Positions 10,262 to 18,205 of a stretch of DNA of 64,000 nt are shown here, piece by piece. The stretch is from Veillonella rodentium. GTDB lineage: Bacteria; Bacillota; Negativicutes; Veillonellales; Veillonellaceae. How positions within the stretch are numbered: position 1 is the first letter of the stretch; every line of letters begins with the position of its first letter. The position numbers and the translations under genes were made by a program. Under the pieces are notes generated by a model that searched no databases, was not told the DNA's origin, and saw only the letters and a list, made by a program, of their open reading frames with translations. Location: positions 1,560,001 to 1,624,000 of the forward strand of contig NZ_LT906470.1 in the NCBI RefSeq assembly GCF_900187285.1, in the 5' to 3' direction.

Positions 10262-11437
10262 TTAGTCCTCCTTCACAATACGATCCCACAAGACATTGAT
10301 ATAGGATGCTTCTCGCTCCGTCAACGGCTGTTGCCAGACAGACTCGGCGAATTGATTGAACAGCTCCCGCTCATTAAGCGATTTAAAAATAGGTTCCGAT
10401 ATTTCCGTCGTCGACATTGCAACTCGACCGACCAGCTCAATGGTCATACACTGATGATACACTTGCCGCAACTTTGCCATTCCATCCATTATCGGCATCG
10501 TATCGAGCAGGCGAGCCTGTACGTAATCATCACGATGTGCATTTTGAAAAGCTGTATTATTCAACAAATCTTCAAAATATCCTTCAAGAATCACCACATC
10601 CCTCTTCGCCTCAACAGGAATGGTATCAATCTCAACACGCCCTTTCCCATCCATCTCGACAATGGTGAAAGATTTTTTCTGCGCATGTTCATCAAAGGAA
10701 TACTTTAAAGGAGATCCGCTATAACGAATATAGTCCGCCCCCATGCGTTGCGGCCCATGTAAATGACCAAGAGCCGTATAGTGAAAATCTTTAAATACAG
10801 CCGGATTAACTATCTCGCTGCCCCCAAGCGACAAGGTACGCTCTGAACCGCCTACCTCACCGCCCATCACAAAGACATGGCTAAGCGCGATAGAGCGCAT
10901 ACCTTTCGGGATCTGACTCTGCAGATGTTCGCTCCAGGCCTGATACATCGGGTCATAGCTATGAACATTAATAGCTGCTTCTACGGTAGACATACTTTCA
11001 CCAAGTCCTAGACTAACCGCTATACGCCTCGGCTCGCTATAGGGCATAGGACAAATTGCCACCGCCCCATCGGAAGCCTCGAAAACATAGGGTTCCAACG
11101 AACGCTGCGGAGAACCCCAGATATGAATGCCGGAACGACCTAGCATCGACCGACCTACCTCGAGCCGTTCCGCCCCATCGTGATTTCCGCTGACCACAAA
11201 TAAGGGAATCTTATAATCCATGGCGAGACGGGTAATGATAGAGTCCCATAGTTCAACAGCCTCCACAGGCGGTACCGCGCGATCGAATACGTCGCCCGCC
11301 AAAAGCACTCCGTCTATTTTTTCATCACGAAGGATATGAAAAAACTGATGTTCTAACACATGGGCCTGATCATCCGTTAAATATTGACCGTAAAAAATAC
11401 GCCCCAAATGCCAATCCGCCGTATGTAACAAACGCAT
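10262..11437 (-). CDS. sbcD: Exonuclease SbcD, nuclease subunit of SbcCD
   Basis: 391 residues of the Mre11/calcineurin-like phosphoesterase family. The metal-binding motifs are in order: HTADWHLGR at the N terminus, AGDVFDR near 47, SGNHDGAER near 83, and later ALGHLHGPQ near 223. It is the Mn-dependent nuclease of the SbcCD complex that processes DNA ends and hairpins with the SbcC ATPase encoded directly after it. It is the first gene of the sbcDC operon; a TATAAT sits at 11487-11492 upstream without a clear -35. Confidence 0.95.
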   Translation of the reverse strand: MRLLHTADWHLGRIFYGQYLTDDQAHVLEHQFFHILRDEKIDGVLLAGDVFDRAVPPVEAVELWDSIITRLAMDYKIPLFVVSGNHDGAERLEVGRSMLGRSGIHIWGSPQRSLEPYVFEASDGAVAICPMPYSEPRRIAVSLGLGESMSTVEAAINVHSYDPMYQAWSEHLQSQIPKGMRSIALSHVFVMGGEVGGSERTLSLGGSEIVNPAVFKDFHYTALGHLHGPQRMGADYIRYSGSPLKYSFDEHAQKKSFTIVEMDGKGRVEIDTIPVEAKRDVVILEGYFEDLLNNTAFQNAHRDDYVQARLLDTMPIMDGMAKLRQVYHQCMTIELVGRVAMSTTEISEPIFKSLNERELFNQFAESVWQQPLTEREASYINVLWDRIVKED

Positions 11438-11659
11438 AACAAGCCGCCCTTCCCCAAACTAAGATAACAATCGATTCATTACCTTTATTATACAATGAAC
11501 ATCATCACAATACATATTTCTAGAAGCATCACATATACTCTATAGGTCCTATATATGGCCTGTAAACATTATATGTACTTCACATGTGCTTCTTAGACAC
11601 TGTATCTTCTTTGTGTAACCCTTTCATCAAAACGTTAACCGCTACATATAAAACCGTAA

Positions 11660-12496
11660 TTAGGCATTTTCAACAATGGAGCGAAGTATGCTGATTTCCC
11701 GCGCATATCCGTCCAATTCATTAGGCGTCTCCAAATAAAACGGCAAATTCGTCAACTTCGGATGAGTGACAATTCTTGCGATAGCATCGATGCCGATATG
11801 ACCTTCTCCAATCTTTTCATGACGATCTTTATGAGCGCCACGAGGATTTTTAGAATCATTGAGATGAATCGCCTTTAAACGATCCAGGCCTACAAAACGG
11901 TCAAATTCATCAAGCACGCCGTCTAAATTATCTATAATATCATAGCCGCCTTCGTGAATATGACAGGTATCAACACAGACGCCCATATATTCTTTCAGTT
12001 TAACGCCATCGATAATGCGGGCAATTTCTTCAAAGCGGGAACCTACTTCGGTACCTTTTCCTGCCATCACTTCCAGAAGGACCGTGGTATTCATGCCGGG
12101 AAACAGCACTTCGTTTAAACAATCGACGATATATTTAATACCTTGATCTACGCCTTGTTTTACATGACTGCCCGGGTGAAAGTTATACATCTGTCCCGGC
12201 AGATATTCCATGCGCTCCAAATCCTCCATCATAGACTGTTTAGCAAAATTTCGTAGATCCTCCTTCGCCGCACACGGATTATATGTATATGGTGCATGTG
12301 CTAAGAGCGTACCGAAATTATGTTCCTTCATATATGCATCAAGAGCATTCATATCTTCAATATCTAATGCACGCATGCCGCCACCTCGAGGGTTGCGGGT
12401 AAAATATTGGAACGTATTGCCACCGATGCCGGTCGCTTCTTTCCCCATATGTAAATATCCTTTACTGATTGATAAATGACTACCTATAACGAACAT
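11660..12496 (-). CDS. nfo: Endonuclease IV (AP endonuclease)
   Basis: 278 residues, an alpha/beta barrel nuclease with three zinc ions that cleaves 5' of abasic sites in base-excision repair. Signature segments are present: FHPGSHVKQG around 105, LLEVMAGKGTEVG around 141, VCVDTCHIHEGGYD around 173, HLNDSKNPRGAHKDRHE around 211, and LETPN near the C terminus. Length is normal for Nfo. It has its own unit just downstream of the perR gene in coding direction, separated from it by a strong terminator (12596-12640). Confidence 0.95.
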   Translation of the reverse strand: MFVIGSHLSISKGYLHMGKEATGIGGNTFQYFTRNPRGGGMRALDIEDMNALDAYMKEHNFGTLLAHAPYTYNPCAAKEDLRNFAKQSMMEDLERMEYLPGQMYNFHPGSHVKQGVDQGIKYIVDCLNEVLFPGMNTTVLLEVMAGKGTEVGSRFEEIARIIDGVKLKEYMGVCVDTCHIHEGGYDIIDNLDGVLDEFDRFVGLDRLKAIHLNDSKNPRGAHKDRHEKIGEGHIGIDAIARIVTHPKLTNLPFYLETPNELDGYAREISILRSIVENA

Positions 12497-12595
12497 AAAA
12501 CACCTCTAATCTGAAAAGGTCTTAAAACCTTACAATCTACCAATAATACAACTAACTCAAATCTATAAACCAAAACGAATCGTCTCTGTATAAAA

Positions 12596-12640
12596 CTATA
12601 AAACCCCTACCGTGAAGGCAGCCCTTCAACGACAGGGGTT
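12596..12640 (-). terminator. Terminator of the perR gene
   Basis: An interrupted stem (outer 7 bp AACCCCT/AGGGGTT, inner GAAGG/CCTTC) right after the perR stop, followed on the minus strand by TTTTATAG. This is a classic rho-independent form. Confidence 0.8.
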
Positions 12641-12645
12641 ATGTA

Positions 12646-13065
12646 TTAATGACTTTCTTTTTTGGCACAGGCCGGGCAAACACCTTCAAAGGTAATGTGT
12701 TGACCTATGATTCGATAATCGCTGCCTTGATTAGCAATCTCCGAGATAGCTTTCAAATCGACGCCCATTAAATCCTCCACCTTGTTGCAACGAATACAAC
12801 GGATGTGGCAATGGTCCTCCGTATCCCAATCGTAATGAGCCCGTTCATCACCGACCTCTAAAATTTTCACAAGACCGATTTTTTCAAAAATTTCCATTGT
12901 CTTGTATACAGTGGCTAAACTCATGCTTGGATGTTCCGGACGCAATGTATGATACAACATTTCTGCCGTCGGATGATCATGATGAGCACGCAAAGCATCA
13001 TAAATCGCAATACGCTGTGGTGTTACCTTAAACCCCTGACTACGTAAAATCTGTGCGATATCCAT
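12646..13065 (-). CDS. perR: Fur-family regulator, PerR-like
   Basis: 139 residues. The N-terminal winged helix (PQRIAIYDAL, SLATVYKTMEIFEKIG) is followed by a metal-sensing dimerisation domain with two CxxC pairs (CIRC...CPAC), which form the structural zinc site. The regulatory site is visible as HYDWDTEDHCH. The residue that is Glu in Fur and Asp in PerR is Asp here (KVEDL), which favours a peroxide-sensing PerR over an iron-sensing Fur. This is a sequence inference, not proof. PerR would repress oxidative-stress genes, and an AT-rich imperfect palindrome near its own transcription start (13128-13142) suggests autoregulation. Confidence 0.85.
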   Translation of the reverse strand: MDIAQILRSQGFKVTPQRIAIYDALRAHHDHPTAEMLYHTLRPEHPSMSLATVYKTMEIFEKIGLVKILEVGDERAHYDWDTEDHCHIRCIRCNKVEDLMGVDLKAISEIANQGSDYRIIGQHITFEGVCPACAKKESH

Positions 13066-13127
13066 AATAATCTACCTTTCTCCACTTGGAAATCTACAAG
13101 GTATTGGCCATTATCGGCCATTTACAA

Positions 13128-13172
13128 GAAATAATTATTCTCTATTATAGCAAAATTCTCACCTTTTAGCAA
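13128..13172 (-). promoter_or_regulatory. perR promoter with overlapping AT-rich palindrome
   Basis: On the minus strand, -35 TTGCTA (13167-13172) and -10 TATAAT (13144-13149) have a 17-bp spacer. Immediately after it, the AT-rich imperfect palindrome AGAATAATTATTTCT (13128-13142) covers the expected start site, where a Fur/PerR-type repressor could bind. A further inverted repeat TGGCC/GGCCA lies in the leader (13105-13120). Confidence 0.6.
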
Positions 13173-13206
13173 GATAAACAGTAGCAAGTATTAGGTAATA
13201 AAAAAT

Positions 13207-13230
13207 GTGGATTGCCCAAAAGCAATCCAC
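13207..13230 (-). terminator. Terminator of the helicase gene
   Basis: A perfect 9-bp stem (GTGGATTGC with its complement) and a 6-nt loop, then a run of T residues on the minus strand (the A run at 13200-13205), just past the stop at 13237. Confidence 0.85.
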
Positions 13231-13236
13231 ATCATA

Positions 13237-14781
13237 TCAGTCTTTAAAGTACGGCTTAAAACCTTCCCCTAAATGGCGTTGTTTCTTCTCACCGCGTGGA
13301 CGATCAAACTTTCGATCATCACGGCGACGGTCGCTTCTACGATCACCTTTGCGGTCATCACGACTGCGACGAGATCGGTCTCCATCTCGACGACGATCAC
13401 CGTCACGACGGCGACGATCGCTGCGGCCGCGACTGCTATCACGGCGACGACGTACGCGCAACGGTTTTTCCTCCGTAATATTAACAGGGGTCGTATCCGG
13501 TTCCTTCGTCAATAATTTAAGAGCCGCCGCTAATAACGTTACGGAGTCAGTATCGTTCAACAACTCCTCGGCACTTGTTTTAAACGGCGCCAATGCTTCT
13601 AAATTATCCGTCATTTCAATTAGATTCTCAATTGCCAAGCGTTGTTGACCTTCAAGAACTTCACCCAATGAAGGAGCACGACGGCGTGCAATTTTACGTT
13701 TTGTTAAACGCTCGATAGCATGTAAATGCTCCATCTCACGAGGAATAACGAACGTGAAAGCTTGACCGGCCTTACCGGCACGACCTGTACGACCTACGCG
13801 GTGCGTATAACTTTCAGGGTCCTGAGGCATATCATAGTTATATACGTGAGACACGCCGGAAATATCAAGACCACGAGCCGCTACATCCGTAGCGACAAGA
13901 ATATCGATAGTGCCTTCGCGGAATTGGCGAATTACGCTGTCCCGTTTTTGCTGAGACAAATCGCCATGGATGCCTTCCGCCATGTAACCGCGTTTCTTAA
14001 GACCTTCCGTCACTTCATCAACACGGCGTTTCGTACGCGTGAAAATGATAGCGAGGTCAGGCGTCTGAATATCAAACAGACGGCAAAGAACATCGAATTT
14101 TTGACGGTCTTGCACTTCGATATAATATTGTTCAATCAGGTCCATCGTCACTTGAGTCGGTTTCATGCGAATCAAGGTCGGCTCTGTTAAATACGTTTCA
14201 GCCAATTGTTGAATGGCTTTCGGCATCGTAGCAGAGAACAACAATGTCTGATGATCTTCCGGGATAGCCCCTAAAATTTTATTGATGTCATCAACAAAGC
14301 CCATGTTTAACATTTCATCGGCTTCGTCCAATACGACAACTTTCACATGGTCAAAGTGGATAGAACCGCGATCCATATGGTCCATCAATCGGCCCGGTGT
14401 GGCAACGATGATTTGAGGATTCTTTTTCAATGCACGGAACTGACGACCGATATCTTGACCGCCGTAAATAGGCAGTGCTGTGATATTCGTATACTGAGCC
14501 ATTTTGTTAAGCTCTTCAGCTACTTGAATAGCTAATTCTCGTGTAGGGGATAAAATAACTACTTGAACGTGACACTCATTCCCATCTACGCGTTCCAATA
14601 CAGGCAAGCCAAATGCTGCTGTCTTACCAGTACCTGTTTGAGCTTGACCGATCATGTCCTTACCGCTCATGGCTACCGGGATAGCTTCCTGTTGAATTGG
14701 CGTAGGCTCTTCAAAGCCCATATCGTTTAACGCTCTTAGAACAGGTTCGCTAATCATTAATTGTTCAAATTTTTCTAACAT
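13237..14781 (-). CDS. cshA: DEAD-box RNA helicase, CshA/DeaD type
   Basis: 514 residues. All core motifs are present in order: the Q-motif region [17 protein letters not shown] (Walker A, about 45), [19 protein letters not shown] (Walker B), [24 protein letters not shown] and [10 protein letters not shown]. The last 75 or so residues are a highly charged Arg/Asp-rich tail (repeats of RRRDGD and RRSD type) that probably binds RNA non-specifically. Such proteins unwind mRNA secondary structure and act in ribosome assembly, cold growth and RNA decay. An extended -10 (TGTTATACT, around 14828-14836 on the minus strand) precedes the gene, and the ribosome-binding site is AGGAGG. Confidence 0.93.
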   Translation of the reverse strand: MLEKFEQLMISEPVLRALNDMGFEEPTPIQQEAIPVAMSGKDMIGQAQTGTGKTAAFGLPVLERVDGNECHVQVVILSPTRELAIQVAEELNKMAQYTNITALPIYGGQDIGRQFRALKKNPQIIVATPGRLMDHMDRGSIHFDHVKVVVLDEADEMLNMGFVDDINKILGAIPEDHQTLLFSATMPKAIQQLAETYLTEPTLIRMKPTQVTMDLIEQYYIEVQDRQKFDVLCRLFDIQTPDLAIIFTRTKRRVDEVTEGLKKRGYMAEGIHGDLSQQKRDSVIRQFREGTIDILVATDVAARGLDISGVSHVYNYDMPQDPESYTHRVGRTGRAGKAGQAFTFVIPREMEHLHAIERLTKRKIARRRAPSLGEVLEGQQRLAIENLIEMTDNLEALAPFKTSAEELLNDTDSVTLLAAALKLLTKEPDTTPVNITEEKPLRVRRRRDSSRGRSDRRRRDGDRRRDGDRSRRSRDDRKGDRRSDRRRDDRKFDRPRGEKKQRHLGEGFKPYFKD

Positions 14782-15151
14782 CTAAATGTGTTTCCTCCTA
14801 TCGCGCACAAACTATGCGCATTTAAATAGTATAACATATTTCGATGGTGAGCGCTATAACAGTCATTCTGAATCTAAACTAAATATGATTTCTTCTCCCC
14901 CAGAAATATTCCATTAAAACAATTCCACCTGATACACATAGAAAAACAATGAAACAATGTATGATAAATTAATAGGAGTATACAAACATTCAACAAGAAC
15001 AACCCATATAATTAATAGTAATTTAGAAATCCATTTCATTCTTATTTGATCAGCTATCATAAATATAGATAAATTGATAATTATTTTAATGATTATCGCA
15101 GAAATAATAACTATTAGCGTAAATTCTTCTCTATAATCTGTCAATTCATAT

Positions 15152-15164
15152 AACGGATATAATA
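15152..15164. repeat. Left direct repeat flanking the IS30-family element
   Basis: AACGGATATAATA, identical to 16340-16352. The repeat is the target-site duplication or a pre-existing duplicated target. One copy restores the interrupted reading frame. Confidence 0.85.
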
Positions 15165-16339
15165 CTTAAATTGCAATATGAAATTGAACAGTATCCAAAT
15201 CTACAATTTTATTAACTTCTTCAAGAAAGACATCCAAAGGGGTTCTATAATTTAGAAGCTTGCGTGGCAAATTATTACACCATTGAAGTGTTCGTTGAAT
15301 TGTTTCCTCCGAAACGGCTTTTATTGGCATTCCTTTCGGTATACATCTACGAAGTAAACCATTATGCCTTTCGTTCGATCCACGTTCCCAAGCAGAATAA
15401 GGTCGAGCAAAATAAATAGACAAAGTTTCATTTTCTAAATCAGATATCTCTGAAAACTCTAAACCGTTATCTGCAGTTATTGTTTTACATAAGCAGGCTA
15501 GATTAACATCTTTAAACGTATTTAACCATGCATGCAGTGTTTCTTTTACATCAGTAGCCCGTGCTGATGGACATCGTAAAGCCACATACAATCTGCTTTT
15601 ACGCTCAAGTAAAGAGATTAAAACATGGTCTGTCTTATCTTTTATTCCACGGACGGTATCTAATTCCCAATGTCCGAATTCCTCGCGCGTTTCAATATTA
15701 GGATCACGAAGCTCTATGGATTTACCAAGTTCTCGCTTATGTTTTCTAGAAATAGATTTTCGTTGGGAACGCCGTACTACCAATGGTAAATCAATTGCTT
15801 TTATTCTCAATACACCTTTGTGAAGATAATTATATAAAGTTTTAGCACAAACCATTTCATTACGCACAAACAAACCCTTATGTTTAGCATATCCAACAGC
15901 AGCATCAAAGGACCAATGATCATTTAGAACTTTGCTTTCAATCCAATTTATAAAAGATTCTATAGCACCAACTCTCATGGTATTAAAGGAGCCCATACGT
16001 TGTCTTTCATAGGTTGCCTGTCCAGAATCAGCTAAATATACAAGTTGAGATTTACCTTGTCGAATTTGAATTACAGTACCGCGTTTTAATTCTGTATAAA
16101 TAGTTGTTCTGGAACGGCCCAGTGCACGTGAAATTGCAGTAATACTGTCTCCTAGAACGATTCTCTTTTCTAAATAAAATCGTTCTTCGAAGTTTAAGTG
16201 TTTGTTTGTGCGTAATGTCGTGTTATGATTATTGTAGTCCATAGTGATTACCTCGGTTATATTTTGATTAGGCACCTAAATCATAACACAAGGTTCACTA
16301 TGGATTTTTTATTTGTTCAATTTCATTCTACAATTAAGC
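15165..16339 (-). mobile_element. IS30-family insertion sequence, 1175 bp
   Basis: Terminal inverted repeats of 26 bp match at 20 positions without gaps (15165-15190 against the complement of 16314-16339), including a perfect inner 13 bp ending ATGAAATTGAACA. One transposase gene fills the element. Direct repeats of 13 bp flank it. Ends, transposase and repeats are intact, so it looks recent and potentially mobile. The flanking duplication is longer than the few base pairs usual for the family. Confidence 0.9.
15166..16242 (-). CDS. IS30-family transposase
   Basis: 358 residues from the ATG at 16242, which has GAGG 8 nt upstream. The N-terminal helix-turn-helix region includes LNFEERFYLEKRIVLGDSIT and ISRALGRSRTTIYTEL. 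The DDE catalytic core follows: GHWELDTVRG (first Asp), ITADNGLEF (second Asp) and GSNERHNGLLRR (Glu). These are typical IS30 motifs, and the enzyme cuts and joins the element ends. The stop codon overlaps the left inverted repeat. There is no frameshift or internal stop, so the enzyme is probably active. Confidence 0.93.
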   Translation of the reverse strand: MDYNNHNTTLRTNKHLNFEERFYLEKRIVLGDSITAISRALGRSRTTIYTELKRGTVIQIRQGKSQLVYLADSGQATYERQRMGSFNTMRVGAIESFINWIESKVLNDHWSFDAAVGYAKHKGLFVRNEMVCAKTLYNYLHKGVLRIKAIDLPLVVRRSQRKSISRKHKRELGKSIELRDPNIETREEFGHWELDTVRGIKDKTDHVLISLLERKSRLYVALRCPSARATDVKETLHAWLNTFKDVNLACLCKTITADNGLEFSEISDLENETLSIYFARPYSAWERGSNERHNGLLRRCIPKGMPIKAVSEETIQRTLQWCNNLPRKLLNYRTPLDVFLEEVNKIVDLDTVQFHIAI

Positions 16340-16352
16340 AACGGATATAATA
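16340..16352. repeat. Right direct repeat flanking the IS30-family element
   Basis: AACGGATATAATA, the second copy of the 13-bp repeat at 15152-15164, directly abutting the right inverted repeat. Confidence 0.85.
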
Positions 16353-16520
16353 AATAACTCAATAGAACGTTAAGTATTATTAAGAGCCAAATATTTAGCC
16401 CCTTTAAAAATTTACATTTACTATAATAAAATACTCCAACAAAAAGAAAAAGCAAAACACTAAGTAATACGTCTATAACTAATAGATAATCTAACTGAAT
16501 CATGATTTATACTGCCCTTT

Positions 16521-16547
16521 AATGATTTTTAATTTCTAAAAATCATT
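16521..16547 (-). terminator. Inverted repeat between the two interrupted genes
   Basis: A perfect 10-bp stem AATGATTTTT/AAAAATCATT with a 7-nt loop, 61 bp past the stop of the micropeptide gene and 18 bp before the start of the 133-residue gene. It contains internal T runs and could terminate the former or regulate the latter; there is little GC, so it would be weak. Confidence 0.4.
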
Positions 16548-16734
16548 CCATAAGTGCCCACACAAAACAACATTATATTGATAAAATCTGAATTGATATA
16601 TTTACTACTAAAAGAACATATTCTTTAATGCATAACCTAAACCAGCAATACCAAATAATATAGAAAAAATAGCAAAAAGGCCACGTTTTGATATGTACCT
16701 CCTTTACTGGACAACTAGTAAAGGGGGTATTTTC

Positions 16735-17304
16735 ATGAGATATAGTTATGAATTTAAAAGAAAAGCAATTGAATTGTTTTACCAAGGTAAATGGCCGGAG
16801 ACACCAATCGGAGTATTGACTCATACTTTTCATGAGCAAATAAGGAAATGGGCTAAACAAGAAAAGTTTAACGGACCAGAAATTAATGAGCATCGTACAG
16901 ATAATAAGCGTTGGTCTCCAGAGAACAAATATGAGTTAGTATGCCAAGTATTATCTGGTAAATCTATACGTTCTGTATCTGTTATGGCTGAAATTAACAC
17001 TGGCCAACTGTATCAATGGGTTCATAAATACAAAACTTTGGGATACAATGGTCTTATTAATAAACCTAAAGGGCGACCATCAAAGGATTCCAAAATGAAA
17101 GCAACTAAGACCATCTTACCTCGAAAACTCAAAGAGAGTGAATATGAGGAGCTAATTCGCTTACGAGCTGAAAATGCTTACATTAAAGCTGAAAATGAAG
17201 TCATAAAAAAAGAGATTGCCTTGAGAGAAGAAAAAGAGGCTGCGCGACTCAAGGCGAAAAAGCAGCGATTATCAAAACGCTCCGCCAGCAAGGCTATCAA
17301 CTAA
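16735..17304 (+). CDS. IS3-family transposase OrfA (helix-turn-helix protein)
   Basis: 189 residues from the ATG at 16735 with AGGGGG upstream; an earlier ATG at 16693 overlaps the inverted repeat and is unlikely. It has two helix-turn-helix modules (FKRKAIELFYQGKWPET and KYELVCQVLSGKSIRSVSV), then a leucine-zipper-like segment (EELIRLRAENAYIKAENEVI) used for multimerisation. A run of seven A residues at 17205-17211, in the register of a slippery site, lets ribosomes shift -1 into the orfB frame, which is open from there onwards. The shift would yield the full OrfAB transposase. Confidence 0.9.
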   Translation: MRYSYEFKRKAIELFYQGKWPETPIGVLTHTFHEQIRKWAKQEKFNGPEINEHRTDNKRWSPENKYELVCQVLSGKSIRSVSVMAEINTGQLYQWVHKYKTLGYNGLINKPKGRPSKDSKMKATKTILPRKLKESEYEELIRLRAENAYIKAENEVIKKEIALREEKEAARLKAKKQRLSKRSASKAIN

Positions 17305-17321
17305 AGTATCTTCTGAAAGCT

Positions 17322-18122
17322 ATGCCAATGTCCAAATCTACCTATTATTTTGAACTCTCTAAAGTAGATCTTGTAGATAGAAGAAATACACAAGTAAAAA
17401 ACGAAATTCAAAAGATTTTTACAGAACATAAAGGCCGGTATGGTGTACGCCGTGTATACCAAGAGCTTCTTAACCGAGGTTTTATAGTCAATCATAAACG
17501 AGTACAAAGACTTATGCATATCATGGGACTTGCTGGAAAACGGCCAAAGAAGAAGTATCACTCTTATAAGGGACAAGTAGGTAAAGTGGCAGAAAATATT
17601 ATTAATAGAGATTTTAGTACAACCGCACCATTACAAAAGTGGACTACTGATGTATCTCAATTTAACTTCTCTTGGGGAAAATGTTATTTGTCACCTATTT
17701 TAGATATGAATACGAATGAGATTGTTGCTTATGACTTAGCATTAAGACCTAACTTAGAGCAAGTTTCTCGTATGTTAGATAAAGTCTTTAAGAAGTTTAC
17801 CAATCTTTCGGGATTAATCTTCCACTCTGATCAAGGCTGGCAATACCAACATAAGTACTTTAGGAAAACACTCAAAGAACATGGTATTATTCAATCTATG
17901 TCTCGAAAAGGAAATTGTTATGATAACTCTGTGATGGAAACCTTTTTTGGTAGATTGAAAACGGAAATATATTATGGTTTTGAAAGGGAATATTCATCAT
18001 TTAATGCTTTTGCAGCAGCGATAGAAGAATACATTAACTATTACAATAACAAAAGGATTCAAGCAAAAACAAAATGGATGCCCCCTGTAAAATACAGGAA
18101 AGCATCCATGTGTTTAGGCTAG
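17322..18122 (+). CDS. IS3-family transposase OrfB (catalytic DDE domain)
   Basis: 266 residues counted from an internal ATG. In vivo it is probably made as an OrfAB fusion through the -1 frameshift near 17205, because this frame stays open upstream of the ATG through that site. The rve-type integrase core has the three acidic residues in WTTDVSQF, FHSDQGWQY and NSVMETFFGRLK. The preceding region GRYGVRRVYQELLNRG is the HTH_21-like segment typical of the family. No disabling mutations are seen. Confidence 0.92.
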   Translation: MPMSKSTYYFELSKVDLVDRRNTQVKNEIQKIFTEHKGRYGVRRVYQELLNRGFIVNHKRVQRLMHIMGLAGKRPKKKYHSYKGQVGKVAENIINRDFSTTAPLQKWTTDVSQFNFSWGKCYLSPILDMNTNEIVAYDLALRPNLEQVSRMLDKVFKKFTNLSGLIFHSDQGWQYQHKYFRKTLKEHGIIQSMSRKGNCYDNSVMETFFGRLKTEIYYGFEREYSSFNAFAAAIEEYINYYNNKRIQAKTKWMPPVKYRKASMCLG

Positions 18123-18205
18123 TAAATAATATGTGTCCAGGAAAATGGGTACATATCATTCGAGGTGCCTCTTTATTATAGTTTATTGGAGAGATTTATA
18201 TTTTA

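Larger units (their letters stand above)
14914..16503 (-). pseudogene. Small integral membrane protein gene interrupted by an IS30-family element
   Basis: Two fragments, 15145-16503 side (N-terminal part, ATG at 16503) and 14914-15144 side (C-terminal part), flank the insertion sequence. Each meets the element at an identical 13-bp repeat. Removing the element and one repeat joins them in the same frame: the N-terminal part ends in SYLLYPL and continues with YELTDYREEF. This gives a single protein of about 133 residues with roughly four hydrophobic segments and no recognised family. A 10-bp inverted repeat at 16521-16547 lies just upstream of the start. The gene is AT-rich compared with the housekeeping genes around it. 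The reconstruction is read directly from the sequence; the function is unknown. Confidence 0.85.
16694..18153 (+). mobile_element. IS3-family (IS150-like) insertion sequence, about 1460 bp
   Basis: The ends begin TGTACC and match over the first 20 bases at 16 positions (the inner TGGACA is shared). Two overlapping-frame genes (orfA and orfB) have the typical -1 relation. The target duplication is 2-4 bp of ATAT and cannot be placed uniquely because the ends and target share bases. Both genes look intact, so the copy may be active. Confidence 0.9.
16608..18159 (-). pseudogene. 29-residue membrane micropeptide gene interrupted by an IS3-family element
   Basis: Left of the IS3-type element, the minus strand encodes a hydrophobic stretch SKRGLFAIFSILFGIAGL, then GYALKNMFF and TAG (stop at 16608-16610), with no start codon of its own. 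Right of the element, the minus strand ends in a start codon (ATG at 18159) with AGAGG 8 nt upstream. Deleting the element plus the short duplicated AT target joins these in frame as Met-Ile-Ser-Lys-Arg-Gly and so on. The restored peptide has 29 residues, a short positive N terminus and one membrane segment. It would lie directly after the aldehyde dehydrogenase gene on the same strand. The function is unknown; the open frame is short, so its status as a gene rests on the ribosome-binding site and the clean membrane-helix composition. Confidence 0.6.

Noticed and set aside
13205-13648. Arg/Ser-rich 147-codon plus-strand frame
   Set aside because: It is the antisense image of the Arg/Asp-rich tail of the helicase.
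16573-16893. 106-codon minus-strand frame across the left end of the IS3-type element
   Set aside because: It runs through the inverted repeat and orfA in antisense; the real minus-strand sequence here is the tail of the interrupted micropeptide in another frame.
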